Shown here piece by piece: positions 1 through 5,869 of a DNA stretch of 6,046 bases. The DNA is from JBCFBK01 sp039679975. Its GTDB lineage: Bacteria; Bacteroidota; Bacteroidia; Bacteroidales; Prolixibacteraceae. The stretch is taken from NCBI GenBank assembly GCA_039679975.1, contig JBDKTZ010000059.1, positions 1-6,046 on the forward strand, given 5' to 3'. Position 1 is the stretch's first letter, and each line of letters opens with the position of its first letter. Made by a program: the position numbers and the translations under genes. The notes under the pieces are model-generated. The model worked only from the letters and a program-made list of their open reading frames with translations. It ran no database searches and had not been told where the DNA came from.

Positions 1-500
1 CCAAGGATCACTGATATCTGTGGAATAACACCGGATGCCAGTGTGTTACGAAAGAAGATCTCGCCGTAACCTGCAAGAGAATTCACGCCTTCCTGGATAC
101 GCGCACCACCGGAATCGTTGATCCCGATCAAAGGCACCCTCATTTTCAGGGAGTGATCCATAATCTTGGTAATCTTCCGGGCATGCATTAACCCGAGTGA
201 TCCTCCGGCAACAGTGAAATCCTGTGCAAAAATGCAAACGGGTGATCCGTCGATTGTTCCGGTACCAATAATGACACCGTCCCCGGCCAGAGTCATTTTA
301 TCCATATCAAAATCGCGGGCTGCATGTTCAACGAACATATCATATTCGTGAAATGAGCCTTTGTCTAAAATGTATAAAATTCGCTCCCTGGCGGTCAGCT
401 TGCCCATTGCAACTTGTTTTTCAATGGCTTTTTCACCTCCGCCTTTGAGAACTTCATCTTTCCGTTTCCTGAGATCCAGAATATTCCGTTTCAGTGACAT
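1..500 (-). CDS. Acyl-CoA carboxylase/decarboxylase carboxyltransferase subunit (propionyl-CoA carboxylase beta or methylmalonyl-CoA decarboxylase alpha type), N-terminal part
   Basis: Partial gene: the first 166 codons, from ATG at 500-498, running off the left edge. The family moves a carboxyl group between biotin and an acyl-CoA in the cytoplasm, either in propionyl-CoA carboxylase or in a methylmalonyl-CoA decarboxylase. Visible landmarks are the N-terminal GGGEKAIEKQ and GKLTARERI segments (residues 20-41), FAQDFTVAGGSLG (91-103) and NDSGGARIQEGV (128-139), followed by SLAGYGEIF and ASGVIPQIS. The DSGGARIQEG stretch is the glycine-rich acyl-CoA/oxyanion site of the carboxyltransferase fold. 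Full family members are about 510-520 residues, so roughly two thirds is missing. The biotin-carrier and partner subunits, which would separate carboxylase from decarboxylase, are not in view. The start fits the family's N-terminus. It is preceded by A/T-rich DNA with no Shine-Dalgarno sequence. Family assignment is firm; exact substrate is unresolved. Confidence 0.93.
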   Translation of the reverse strand, partial: MSLKRNILDLRKRKDEVLKGGGEKAIEKQVAMGKLTARERILYILDKGSFHEYDMFVEHAARDFDMDKMTLAGDGVIIGTGTIDGSPVCIFAQDFTVAGGSLGLMHARKITKIMDHSLKMRVPLIGINDSGGARIQEGVNSLAGYGEIFFRNTLASGVIPQISVIL

Positions 501-584
501 AACTTAAACTTTTAAATTAAAAATTCTCCAAAAACATGGAGTGGTTTTTTGTTAATTTTTTATATAAAAGAGTTGATTCGGGAA

Positions 585-612
585 CAAAAGTATTAATTTT
601 TTAATCATTCAA
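585..612 (-). promoter_or_regulatory. Candidate Bacteroidota-type promoter for the acyl-CoA carboxylase gene
   Basis: Read on the minus strand, TACTTTTG (592 to 585) matches the TAnnTTTG -7 element, with a TTG (612-610) upstream. The spacer is 17 bp rather than the usual 19 or so, which lowers confidence. Transcription would begin a few bases below 585, giving a leader of about 80 nt before the ATG at 500. The rest of the 501-695 gap is A/T-rich and shows no gene and no convincing terminator for the upstream permease gene. Confidence 0.45.
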
Positions 613-695
613 CGATTTTATACAACATTCTGACTTTTCCGTTAAGTCATGAAGATGCCTTGATTTTGAATAATTTTACTTCGAGTTTGAATTTT

Positions 696-1799
696 TCAGC
701 GCCTGCTGGCATTCCGGTATAAGAAAGCGGCAAGGATACCGAAAAGCACATTGGGAATCCATACCGCGAGGGACGGAGGAACAGAGCCTGACGTGGCGAA
801 GACGGTAGTGACCTGCATAAACATGATATAGGAAAAGCTGATCAGGATACCCAGTCCCAGGTGTAACCCTATTCCGCCTTTTATTTTCCGTGAAGCCAGC
901 GATGCACCGATAAAGGTAAGAATGAAGGAGGAAAAGGGGGCGGCCCGCCGTTTGTGTTTTTCAATTTCATATTCAATCGCATTTACACCGCGAAGTTTCA
1001 GGTCCCGTATTTCCTTGTTCAGCACGGGAAGAGTCATGGTTTCAACCACATTTTTCATAACACGGTAATCCTCCGGTTTCATATTTAAGGTTGTATCTTT
1101 TTCAGTGCCTGTTGTAATGGTTTCCTTATAGTCATTGATGTCACGGATATAGTAGTTATGGATGGTCCATTTCTTTTTTTCGCGATCCCACTTGATGTAG
1201 TCGGCCGAAAGTTTTGAAGCCAGTTCGCCCTCTTCAAACCTCTCGAGCGTAAAATCATGCCCTACGTCACTGGATGCATTATAGCGACTCATGTAAATAA
1301 AAGTGCCGGGAGTGAGCTGCTGATGGATATTTTGTTCCGGTCCCGCGGTCTTGGTACTAATGTATTTGTTCCTGAATTCAACCCGGTTCTTATTTGCCGG
1401 GGGAATAATGAAGTTACCAAGTACATAAGCGAAAGCGGCAATCACAAGCGCCGAGATCAGATAGGGCCTCATCAGCCTGTGAAAAGAAACCCCGCTGCTC
1501 AGGATGGCAATGATTTCAGAATTATAGGCCAGTTTCGATGTAAAATAAATAACAGCGATGAATGTGAACAGGGAACTGAACAAATTGGCAAAATAAGGAA
1601 TGAAGTTCAGATAATAATCAACAAGGATCTCTCTTCCTGTCGCTTCTTTTGAAAGGAACTCATCCAGATTCTCGGAAAGGTCGAAAACCATTGCAATGCT
1701 CACAATCAAAGCAATCGAATAAAAGAAAGTCCCGAGGAATTTCTTTATAATGTACCAATCAAGGATTTGTAACTTCATCTGTCTCGTAATTATTTTCAT
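696..1799 (-). CDS. LptF/LptG-family lipopolysaccharide export permease (YjgP/YjgQ)
   Basis: Inner-membrane permease of the Lpt system, in which LptF and LptG with the ATPase LptB extract lipopolysaccharide and pass it to the periplasmic bridge. The 367 residues show the family layout: three N-terminal membrane segments (about 21-40, 66-86, 112-134), a periplasmic domain (about 135-285, presumably the beta-jellyroll), and three C-terminal segments (about 286-305, 309-332, 342-362). The cytoplasmic stretch EIIAILSSGVSFHRL (95-109) is the conserved coupling segment that contacts LptB. A second ATG at 1778-1776 (residue 8) would begin MKLQILDWYIIKKF, which fits the usual family N-terminus better and has A-rich DNA in front, so the true start may be there. 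It lies 27 bp after tgt and has no promoter of its own that I can see, so it is probably cotranscribed with tgt. Whether it is the F or G paralogue cannot be settled from the sequence. Confidence 0.93.
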   Translation of the reverse strand: MKIITRQMKLQILDWYIIKKFLGTFFYSIALIVSIAMVFDLSENLDEFLSKEATGREILVDYYLNFIPYFANLFSSLFTFIAVIYFTSKLAYNSEIIAILSSGVSFHRLMRPYLISALVIAAFAYVLGNFIIPPANKNRVEFRNKYISTKTAGPEQNIHQQLTPGTFIYMSRYNASSDVGHDFTLERFEEGELASKLSADYIKWDREKKKWTIHNYYIRDINDYKETITTGTEKDTTLNMKPEDYRVMKNVVETMTLPVLNKEIRDLKLRGVNAIEYEIEKHKRRAAPFSSFILTFIGASLASRKIKGGIGLHLGLGILISFSYIMFMQVTTVFATSGSVPPSLAVWIPNVLFGILAAFLYRNASRR

Positions 1800-1826
1800 A
1801 GGTCACAAACTTATTGATGGATTCCG

Positions 1827-2957
1827 TCACAATCGTTTTGCCAGATTGATGACCATTTCTTCTTTCCAGTTTTTAAAGTTACCTGACAGGATTTGCCGGC
1901 GGGCTTCCTTCACCAGCCAGAGATAAAATGCCAGATTATGCTGACTGGCTATTTGTGCGCCAAGCATTTCATTCGAAATGATCAGGTGACGAAGAAAGGC
2001 TCTTGAATACTGAATGTCAACGAAAGAAGTGCCGTCCGGGTCGACGGGAGAAAAATCGTCAGCCCACTTTTTATTTTTGATATTGATCATTCCTTTTTGA
2101 GTAAACAACATCCCATTTCTTCCGTTGCGTGTTGGCATCACACAGTCGAACAGATCAACTCCGCGGTCAATTGCTTCAAGAATATTCACCGGAGTACCTA
2201 CACCCATCAGATAGCGGGGTTTATTCTGTGGCAGTATTGGATTCACGACTTCAATCATGGCGTACATCATGGCTTCCGGTTCACCTACCGATAGGCCGCC
2301 GATTGCATATCCGTCACTGTCAAGAGAAACGGCATGTTTAGCTGAGTCTGTACGAAGATCGTGGTAAACACCTCCCTGTATAATGGGAAACAGCGACTGT
2401 TTGTGCCCGTACAGCGGAGAAGTTTTTTCCATTTCATTACAGCATCTATCAAGCCACCTTCCAGTCAGCCCGAGCGATTTTTTCGCGTAATCGTAATCGG
2501 CATCTCCCGGCGTACATTCATCAAAGGCCATTATAATATCAGCGCCTATTTTACGCTGGACATTGATGACCGATTCAGGTGTAAACATGTGATACGAACC
2601 GTCGATATGCGATTGAAAACGCGCACCTTCTTCCGTTAATTTACGTATATCTCCAAGCGAAAAGACCTGGTATCCGCCGCTGTCGGTAAGGATAGGGCCA
2701 TCCCATCCGTTGAATTTGTGCAATCCTCCCGCTCCTTCAATAATGTCAGTTCCCGGACGAAGGTATAAATGATAGGTATTGCCAAGGATGATCTGAGCGC
2801 CAATATCTTCTTTGAGTTCTTTGACATGGATTCCTTTTACTGATCCGGCAGTTCCTACCGGCATAAATATCGGTGTTTCGATGACCCCGTGGTCAGTCTC
2901 CAATATTCCTGCCCGTGCTTCTGAATTGACCGCCTGATGTTTAAGAGTAAAACGCAT
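1827..2957 (-). CDS. tgt: Queuine/preQ1 tRNA-guanine transglycosylase
   Basis: Cytoplasmic enzyme that swaps guanine 34 of GUN-anticodon tRNAs for preQ1 in queuosine synthesis. The 376-residue protein aligns along its length with bacterial Tgt (TIM barrel). By recalled Zymomonas numbering with a constant offset of 9, the base-binding residues are kept: D92 (TDSGGYQVFS), D146 (MAFDECTP), Q194 (IIQGGVY) and G220-G221 (YAIGGLSVGE). The nucleophile D271 in FDCVMPTRNGRNG is also present. The oddity is the structural zinc site: the three cysteines of the CxCxxC motif are G309, S311 and D314 here, while the fourth ligand H340 (ASQHNL) remains. The reading frame and surrounding residues (VDPDG, YSRAFLRHL) are intact, so this is substitution and not a frameshift. 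It is the first gene of the leftward operon, about 20 bp behind a good promoter, and is followed by the LptF/G-family permease. Confidence 0.97.
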   Translation of the reverse strand: MRFTLKHQAVNSEARAGILETDHGVIETPIFMPVGTAGSVKGIHVKELKEDIGAQIILGNTYHLYLRPGTDIIEGAGGLHKFNGWDGPILTDSGGYQVFSLGDIRKLTEEGARFQSHIDGSYHMFTPESVINVQRKIGADIIMAFDECTPGDADYDYAKKSLGLTGRWLDRCCNEMEKTSPLYGHKQSLFPIIQGGVYHDLRTDSAKHAVSLDSDGYAIGGLSVGEPEAMMYAMIEVVNPILPQNKPRYLMGVGTPVNILEAIDRGVDLFDCVMPTRNGRNGMLFTQKGMINIKNKKWADDFSPVDPDGTSFVDIQYSRAFLRHLIISNEMLGAQIASQHNLAFYLWLVKEARRQILSGNFKNWKEEMVINLAKRL

Positions 2958-2975
2958 GCTTCATTTTTGAAAATC

Positions 2976-3005
2976 CAAAGATAGGCATAAAACTTAAACT
3001 GTCAA
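2976..3005 (-). promoter_or_regulatory. Bacteroidota-type promoter for tgt and the permease gene
   Basis: On the minus strand TTG (3005-3003), exactly 19 bp, then TATCTTTG (2983-2976) match the TTG / TAnnTTTG consensus of the Bacteroidota primary sigma factor at standard spacing. The start of transcription would fall a few bases below 2976, leaving a leader of roughly 15 nt before the tgt ATG at 2957. The left arm of the inverted repeat described separately lies inside the spacer. Confidence 0.75.
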
Positions 3006-3029
3006 TTGGAAAAAAATTCATGTTTAAGT
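2992..3029. repeat. 8-bp inverted repeat between divergent promoters (possible operator)
   Basis: ACTTAAAC (2992-2999) and its exact reverse complement GTTTAAGT (3022-3029) are separated by 22 bp, with arm centres 30 bp apart, close to three helical turns. Each arm sits just upstream of one of the two divergent -7 boxes. The 10-mer AACTTAAACT that contains the left arm (2991-3000) recurs at 501-510, directly in front of the carboxylase start. A regulator binding site is an inference; in A/T-rich DNA the match could be chance. Confidence 0.35.
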
Positions 3030-3049
3030 CGTCGTTATTGCTAATTTTG
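3020..3049 (+). promoter_or_regulatory. Candidate promoter for the glycosyltransferase-sigma-rsmG operon
   Basis: TAATTTTG (3042-3049) is an exact match to the TAnnTTTG -7 element. The upstream element is weak: ATG at 3020-3022 occupies the TTG place at 19-bp spacing. Transcription would begin a few bases after 3049, leaving only about 12 nt before the ATG at 3066. The weak -33 suggests lower activity or need for an activator. Confidence 0.55.
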
Positions 3050-3065
3050 TGGTCAAATTAATGTC

Positions 3066-4196
3066 ATGATCCCAGATTTTTTTGACCGGACTTTATTCGA
3101 ATGGACAGCTTATATCGTGTTGATTATCGGCTTTGCCATTGTACTGGTCATTCAGTTCGGCTTTTATTTTAAGCTGGTTTTTTTGAAAGAACCAAAGGAA
3201 AATATCCAGGAGAAGGCGGTGAGCATTTTGATGAGTGTCAGGAATGAAGAAGGACGGATTGAGCAGTTGCTTCTCCGGTTATTGGAGCAGCAGTATCAGG
3301 AATATGAGGTCATTGTTGTAGACAATTTTTCAGAAGACAACACGCTTACGATCATTGGGGCGTTGTCAAAAAAATATCCCCGTTTAAAATTCAGTTCGCT
3401 GAGCCAGGAATTACGCTTTTCCGAAAAAATGGCTGTTAATCTGGCTTTAAAGGCAGCCCATCATGATTGGGTTGTTTTTCTTTCTCCTGAAGTTGAAGAA
3501 ATTTCTCCCGGCTTTCTGAAGAAAATCAATAATGAAATCAGCAGTGAACAAGTCATTGCACTCAATTATGTGAATTATGCCTGGCAAAAAGGTTTTTATA
3601 ATACGTGGTGCCGGGTTGAACGTTTTTATTCTTTTCTTACATCTGCAGCTTATTCCCTGTCAGGGGTTGTTCTTTTTTTTCAGCAAAACAACGTGTTGTT
3701 CCGGAAACAAATTTATTTTGAATCGGCTGGCTTTAAAGGACGCATGAATGATGATTTTGCCAATATGGAGTTGTTGTTTAACAAAGGAAAGAGAAATAAG
3801 GTAGTTGTGTCGGTGGCTGCTGAGACCAACCTCAGGGAACATGCGTCACTGGCGAGGGGTGACTTTAGAGAGCTTGTTCAAAAGCGCATCCAGATCAAAA
3901 GAAACTTTAGCTTTACTAAAAGAATGATCCTTGGGCTGGAAGATTTTGCGGCATTTCTTCTTTTGGCTGGTTTTGTCTGGTTGCTGATCACTGAGATCCG
4001 ATATTGGTTTATCTTCTCAATCCCGGTAATTCTGGTACTTGGCTTGCATCTTTTTATTGTTAAAAATCTTCAGAATCGTTTGAACGAAAAGAAAATCTTT
4101 CTATCTTCGTTAGTGTACCTATTGGTAAGACCGGTTATAAGTAGTTATCACCGGCTGGCTTTAGCTATTTATATGCAACGGAACAAATGGATTTAA
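3066..4196 (+). CDS. Membrane-anchored family-2 glycosyltransferase-like protein with altered DxD motif
   Basis: The 376 residues have the layout of a processive-type GT2 (GT-A fold): an N-terminal membrane segment (about 16-37), the nucleotide-sugar domain start VSILMSVRNEEGRIEQLL (52-69), EVIVVDNFSEDNT (81-93, with D86 and D91), then C-terminal membrane segments (about 292-308, 312-334 and perhaps 344-362). GT2 enzymes transfer a sugar from a nucleotide donor to lipid or polysaccharide at the inner membrane; the acceptor here is unknown. The metal-binding DxD is replaced: aligning WVVFLSPEVEEISP (135-148) to the usual W-hhhTDADC-xxxSP pattern puts S140-P141-E142 in its place. The later acidic pair D229-D230 remains, but the QxxRW-like segment reads QKRIQIK (272-278) with no tryptophan. 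It may therefore be a weak, altered or inactive enzyme. It is first in its operon, and its stop overlaps the next start by 10 bp. Confidence 0.85.
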   Translation: MIPDFFDRTLFEWTAYIVLIIGFAIVLVIQFGFYFKLVFLKEPKENIQEKAVSILMSVRNEEGRIEQLLLRLLEQQYQEYEVIVVDNFSEDNTLTIIGALSKKYPRLKFSSLSQELRFSEKMAVNLALKAAHHDWVVFLSPEVEEISPGFLKKINNEISSEQVIALNYVNYAWQKGFYNTWCRVERFYSFLTSAAYSLSGVVLFFQQNNVLFRKQIYFESAGFKGRMNDDFANMELLFNKGKRNKVVVSVAAETNLREHASLARGDFRELVQKRIQIKRNFSFTKRMILGLEDFAAFLLLAGFVWLLITEIRYWFIFSIPVILVLGLHLFIVKNLQNRLNEKKIFLSSLVYLLVRPVISSYHRLALAIYMQRNKWI

Positions 4197-4798
4197 ACCC
4201 GAAGTTGACAGACAAGGCTCAGCAGGATTTTGCACTGGTTGAGGCCGCCTTGCGGGGCGAAGAAAAAGCTTTTGCAAGATTGTTGAGTAAATACAAGGAT
4301 GCCATTTATTACATGTTGCTGAAAATGGTCAATAATAAGAGTGATGCCGAAGATCTGACCATAGAAGCGTTTGGAAAAGCATTCAAGAACCTTCACCAGT
4401 ATTCTCCTAATTATGCCTTCAGTACCTGGTTGTTTAAAATTGCCTCCAATAACTGTATTGACTTTTTAAGAAAACGGAAAGGTGTTTTGATTTCCATAGA
4501 AAATAGTCAGGAAGGCAGCGAGAATGATCAGCCGGTTAAGTTAAAATCGATTGACCCTGATCCTGAGCAGAAGATGATCCGCATACAGAAAGCGATTTTA
4601 TTGCGTCGGATCGTCCGCCGGTTGAAACCTCGTTACAGGATGCTGGTCGAACTGAGGTATTTCAGAGAGTATTCTTATGAAGAAATTGCTCATGAACTAA
4701 AGTTGCCGTTGGGGACGGTAAAAGCACAGCTTTTCAGGGCGCGGGAAATGCTGTTTAAAATGATTGAGTCGACCGAAATGGATGAGCAGGATGACTGA
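4187..4798 (+). CDS. ECF-type RNA polymerase sigma factor (sigma-70 family)
   Basis: A 203-residue two-domain sigma factor that would direct RNA polymerase to a specific promoter set. Region 2 spans about 27-98: DAEDLTIEAFGKAFKNL (53-69) for core binding and -10 recognition, then FSTWLFKIASNNCIDFLRKRK (78-98). A polar linker rich in E, D, S and Q (about 100-132) leads to region 4 (about 133-190), with the helix-turn-helix YSYEEIAHELKLPLGTVKAQLFRAREML that reads -35 elements. There is no region 1 or 3 and no extra C-terminal domain. The ATG overlaps the end of the glycosyltransferase-like gene by 10 bp, suggesting translational coupling, and rsmG starts 10 bp after the stop. No anti-sigma gene is adjacent; the only membrane protein in the operon is the glycosyltransferase-like one. 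The family is certain; the regulon is unknown. Confidence 0.93.
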   Translation: MDLNPKLTDKAQQDFALVEAALRGEEKAFARLLSKYKDAIYYMLLKMVNNKSDAEDLTIEAFGKAFKNLHQYSPNYAFSTWLFKIASNNCIDFLRKRKGVLISIENSQEGSENDQPVKLKSIDPDPEQKMIRIQKAILLRRIVRRLKPRYRMLVELRYFREYSYEEIAHELKLPLGTVKAQLFRAREMLFKMIESTEMDEQDD

Positions 4799-4808
4799 GG
4801 CGGGCAAC
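4797..4808 (+). promoter_or_regulatory. Shine-Dalgarno-like site fixing the rsmG start
   Basis: GAGG (4797-4800) lies 8 nt before the ATG at 4809, overlapping the sigma stop codon. It is the clearest ribosome-binding-like sequence in the window, whose other starts are preceded by A/T-rich DNA, and supports 4809 over in-frame ATGs further upstream. Confidence 0.5.
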
Positions 4809-5432
4809 ATGGAGATTATAAAAAAATATTTTCCGGATCTTTATCCGCTTCAAATCAAGCAATTTGCGGCTTTGAGTGCACTTTACCGGGAATGGAACGC
4901 AAAAATCAATGTGATTTCCAGAAAAGATATCGATCAGTTGTATGAACGTCATATCCTGCATTCTTTGGGGATTGCCAAAATAGCGTCATTCAGGGCAGGG
5001 ACAAAGATTATGGATGTGGGTACCGGTGGTGGATTTCCCGGAATTCCTCTGGCTGTATTATTTCCTGAGACGGAGTTTCTGCTTGTCGATTCAATTGCTA
5101 AAAAAATAAAGGTGGTGGAAGAGGTCGCCGCCGGAATTAATCTGAAAAATGTGAAGGCACTGCAAGGAAGAGGCGAAGAAGTGCGTGAAAAATTCGATTT
5201 TATTGTCAGCCGGGCAGTTACCGCTTTTCCGAATTTTGTTTCTTTGGTCGGTTCCCGGGTGAGTCCAATTCAGCAAAATGAATTGCCAAATGGGATCCTT
5301 TATTTAAAGGGAGGGGATTTTGAAGAAGAACTGGTCTCCTTTAAAAGCAGGGTCAAAGTATATGAACTAAGCGCTTTTTTTAATGAGGAATTTTTTGAAA
5401 CCAAAAAAGTAATCCATCTTTCTTTTAAATAA
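4809..5432 (+). CDS. rsmG: 16S rRNA (guanine-N7)-methyltransferase RsmG (GidB)
   Basis: SAM-dependent enzyme that methylates N7 of the guanine equivalent to E. coli G527 in the 530 loop of 16S rRNA; loss in other bacteria gives low-level streptomycin resistance. From the chosen start the protein is 207 residues, the normal family length. Motifs are NVISRKDIDQLYERHILHSL (34-53), the SAM-binding loop MDVGTGGGFPG (68-78), the acidic ribose-binding position D94 in LLVDSIAKKIKVV, FDFIVSRAV (129-137) and YLKGGDFEEEL (165-175). The frame is open from 4764 with in-frame ATGs at 4764, 4782 and 4791, but those add 15, 9 or 6 residues that lie inside the sigma gene and have no family counterpart. The 4809 start opens MEIIKKYFPDL, the usual N-terminus, and has GAGG 8 nt upstream. 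Third gene of its operon, 10 bp after the sigma stop. Confidence 0.96.
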   Translation: MEIIKKYFPDLYPLQIKQFAALSALYREWNAKINVISRKDIDQLYERHILHSLGIAKIASFRAGTKIMDVGTGGGFPGIPLAVLFPETEFLLVDSIAKKIKVVEEVAAGINLKNVKALQGRGEEVREKFDFIVSRAVTAFPNFVSLVGSRVSPIQQNELPNGILYLKGGDFEEELVSFKSRVKVYELSAFFNEEFFETKKVIHLSFK

Positions 5433-5452
5433 ACACAAAATGAGTTGCAATA

Positions 5453-5472
5453 TTTTTGGCCAGAACCAAAAA
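5453..5472 (+). terminator. Weak stem-loop after rsmG, possible terminator overlapping the rpmH promoter
   Basis: TTTTTGG (5453-5459) pairs with CCAAAAA (5466-5472) around a 6-nt loop, 20 bp after the rsmG stop and followed by a T-rich stretch. Only two of seven pairs are G-C, so it would be weak. It contains the TTG of the rpmH promoter, so termination of the upstream operon and initiation at rpmH would occupy the same DNA. Low confidence. Confidence 0.3.
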
Positions 5473-5485
5473 AGATTTATTTTTG
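5456..5485 (+). promoter_or_regulatory. Bacteroidota-type promoter for rpmH
   Basis: TTG (5456-5458), 19 bp, then TATTTTTG (5478-5485) match the phylum's TTG / TAnnTTTG consensus exactly. Transcription should start a few bases after 5485, giving a leader of about 55 nt. This supports independent, strong expression of L34. A second TATTTTTG at 5451-5458 lacks a spaced TTG. Confidence 0.75.
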
Positions 5486-5542
5486 CAGTCCGAATTTGAA
5501 TGAGCGGGTAAACGGAACAGAATCTTATAAAATCAGATATAC

Positions 5543-5701
5543 ATGAAAAGGACATTTCAACCATCAAACAGGAAGCGCAGAAATAAACACGGTTTTCGTG
5601 AAAGAATGTCTACACCGGGTGGTCGGCTGGTGCTGAAGGCACGCCGCGCTAAAGGAAGAAAGAAGCTAACTGTTTCGGACGAACCAAGACATAAGGGATA
5701 A
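5543..5701 (+). CDS. rpmH: 50S ribosomal protein L34
   Basis: A 52-residue, very basic protein of the large ribosomal subunit. It begins MKRTFQPSNRKRRNKHGFRE, the near-invariant L34 signature, and continues RMSTPGGRLVLKARRAKGRKK. Most L34 proteins are 44-47 residues; this one adds the tail LTVSDEPRHKG (42-52), a form I recall from Bacteroidota. It is flanked by its own promoter and a strong terminator, so it is probably a single-gene unit. The usual bacterial partners rnpA and dnaA are not next to it: rsmG lies upstream and a PASTA protein gene downstream. The ATG is preceded by A/T-rich DNA with no Shine-Dalgarno sequence. Confidence 0.97.
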   Translation: MKRTFQPSNRKRRNKHGFRERMSTPGGRLVLKARRAKGRKKLTVSDEPRHKG

Positions 5702-5727
5702 GAATTTTATTCCTGTACGATAAGGAT

Positions 5728-5763
5728 CAAAAAGGTAAAGAATTTCTGTTCTTTACCTTTTTG
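5728..5763 (+). terminator. Rho-independent terminator after rpmH
   Basis: Perfect 15-bp stem: 5728-5742 (C, five A, GGTAAAGAA) pairs with 5749-5763 (TTCTTTACC, five T, G) around the 6-nt loop TTTCTG. The run of T at the end of the right arm provides the U-tract. It lies 26 bp after the rpmH stop. Because the left arm begins with an A-run, it could also work on the opposite strand. Confidence 0.88.
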
Positions 5764-5814
5764 CATTTTGCCTGGTTTCATCAAATCTTTTTTACGCTTT
5801 GCGGTGTAATCCAT

Positions 5815-5844
5815 TTTCAGGGTAGTATTTTTAAGCTATTTTTG
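5815..5844 (+). promoter_or_regulatory. Candidate promoter for the PASTA-domain protein gene
   Basis: TATTTTTG (5837-5844) matches the TAnnTTTG -7 element, with TTT (5815-5817) in place of TTG at 19-bp spacing. Transcription would start about 20 nt before the ATG at 5870. With the terminator at 5728-5763 this makes the downstream gene a separate unit from rpmH. Confidence 0.6.
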
Positions 5845-5869
5845 TTCGGGTTATTTAGTTGTTCCTATT

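Noticed and set aside
46..237. Minus-strand open frame of 63 codons overlapping the carboxylase gene
   Set aside because: It is an alternate frame inside the carboxyltransferase reading frame, which carries clear family motifs; the shadow product resembles nothing.
526..541. Small hairpin CTCCA/TGGAG followed by T-rich DNA, possible terminator
   Set aside because: The stem is only 5 bp. On the plus strand no gene precedes it, and on the minus strand it would sit in the leader of the carboxylase gene, so termination is unlikely.
1257..1652. Plus-strand open frame of 131 codons opposite the permease gene
   Set aside because: It lies wholly antisense to a well-supported membrane protein, has no promoter or recognisable domain, and has the composition of a reverse-strand shadow.
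3640..3690. Frameshift at the T-run near 3671-3678 in the glycosyltransferase-like gene
   Set aside because: The frame stays open from the ATG to the stop, with coherent protein on both sides and correct family length; the T-run simply encodes VLFFQQ.
4764..4808. Longer rsmG starting inside the sigma gene
   Set aside because: The extra 15 residues lack any family counterpart, and the ATG at 4809 has a GAGG at good spacing and gives normal length.
5433..5542. Replication origin near rpmH
   Set aside because: rpmH often marks oriC in other bacteria, but I found no DnaA-box cluster, dnaA or rnpA here.
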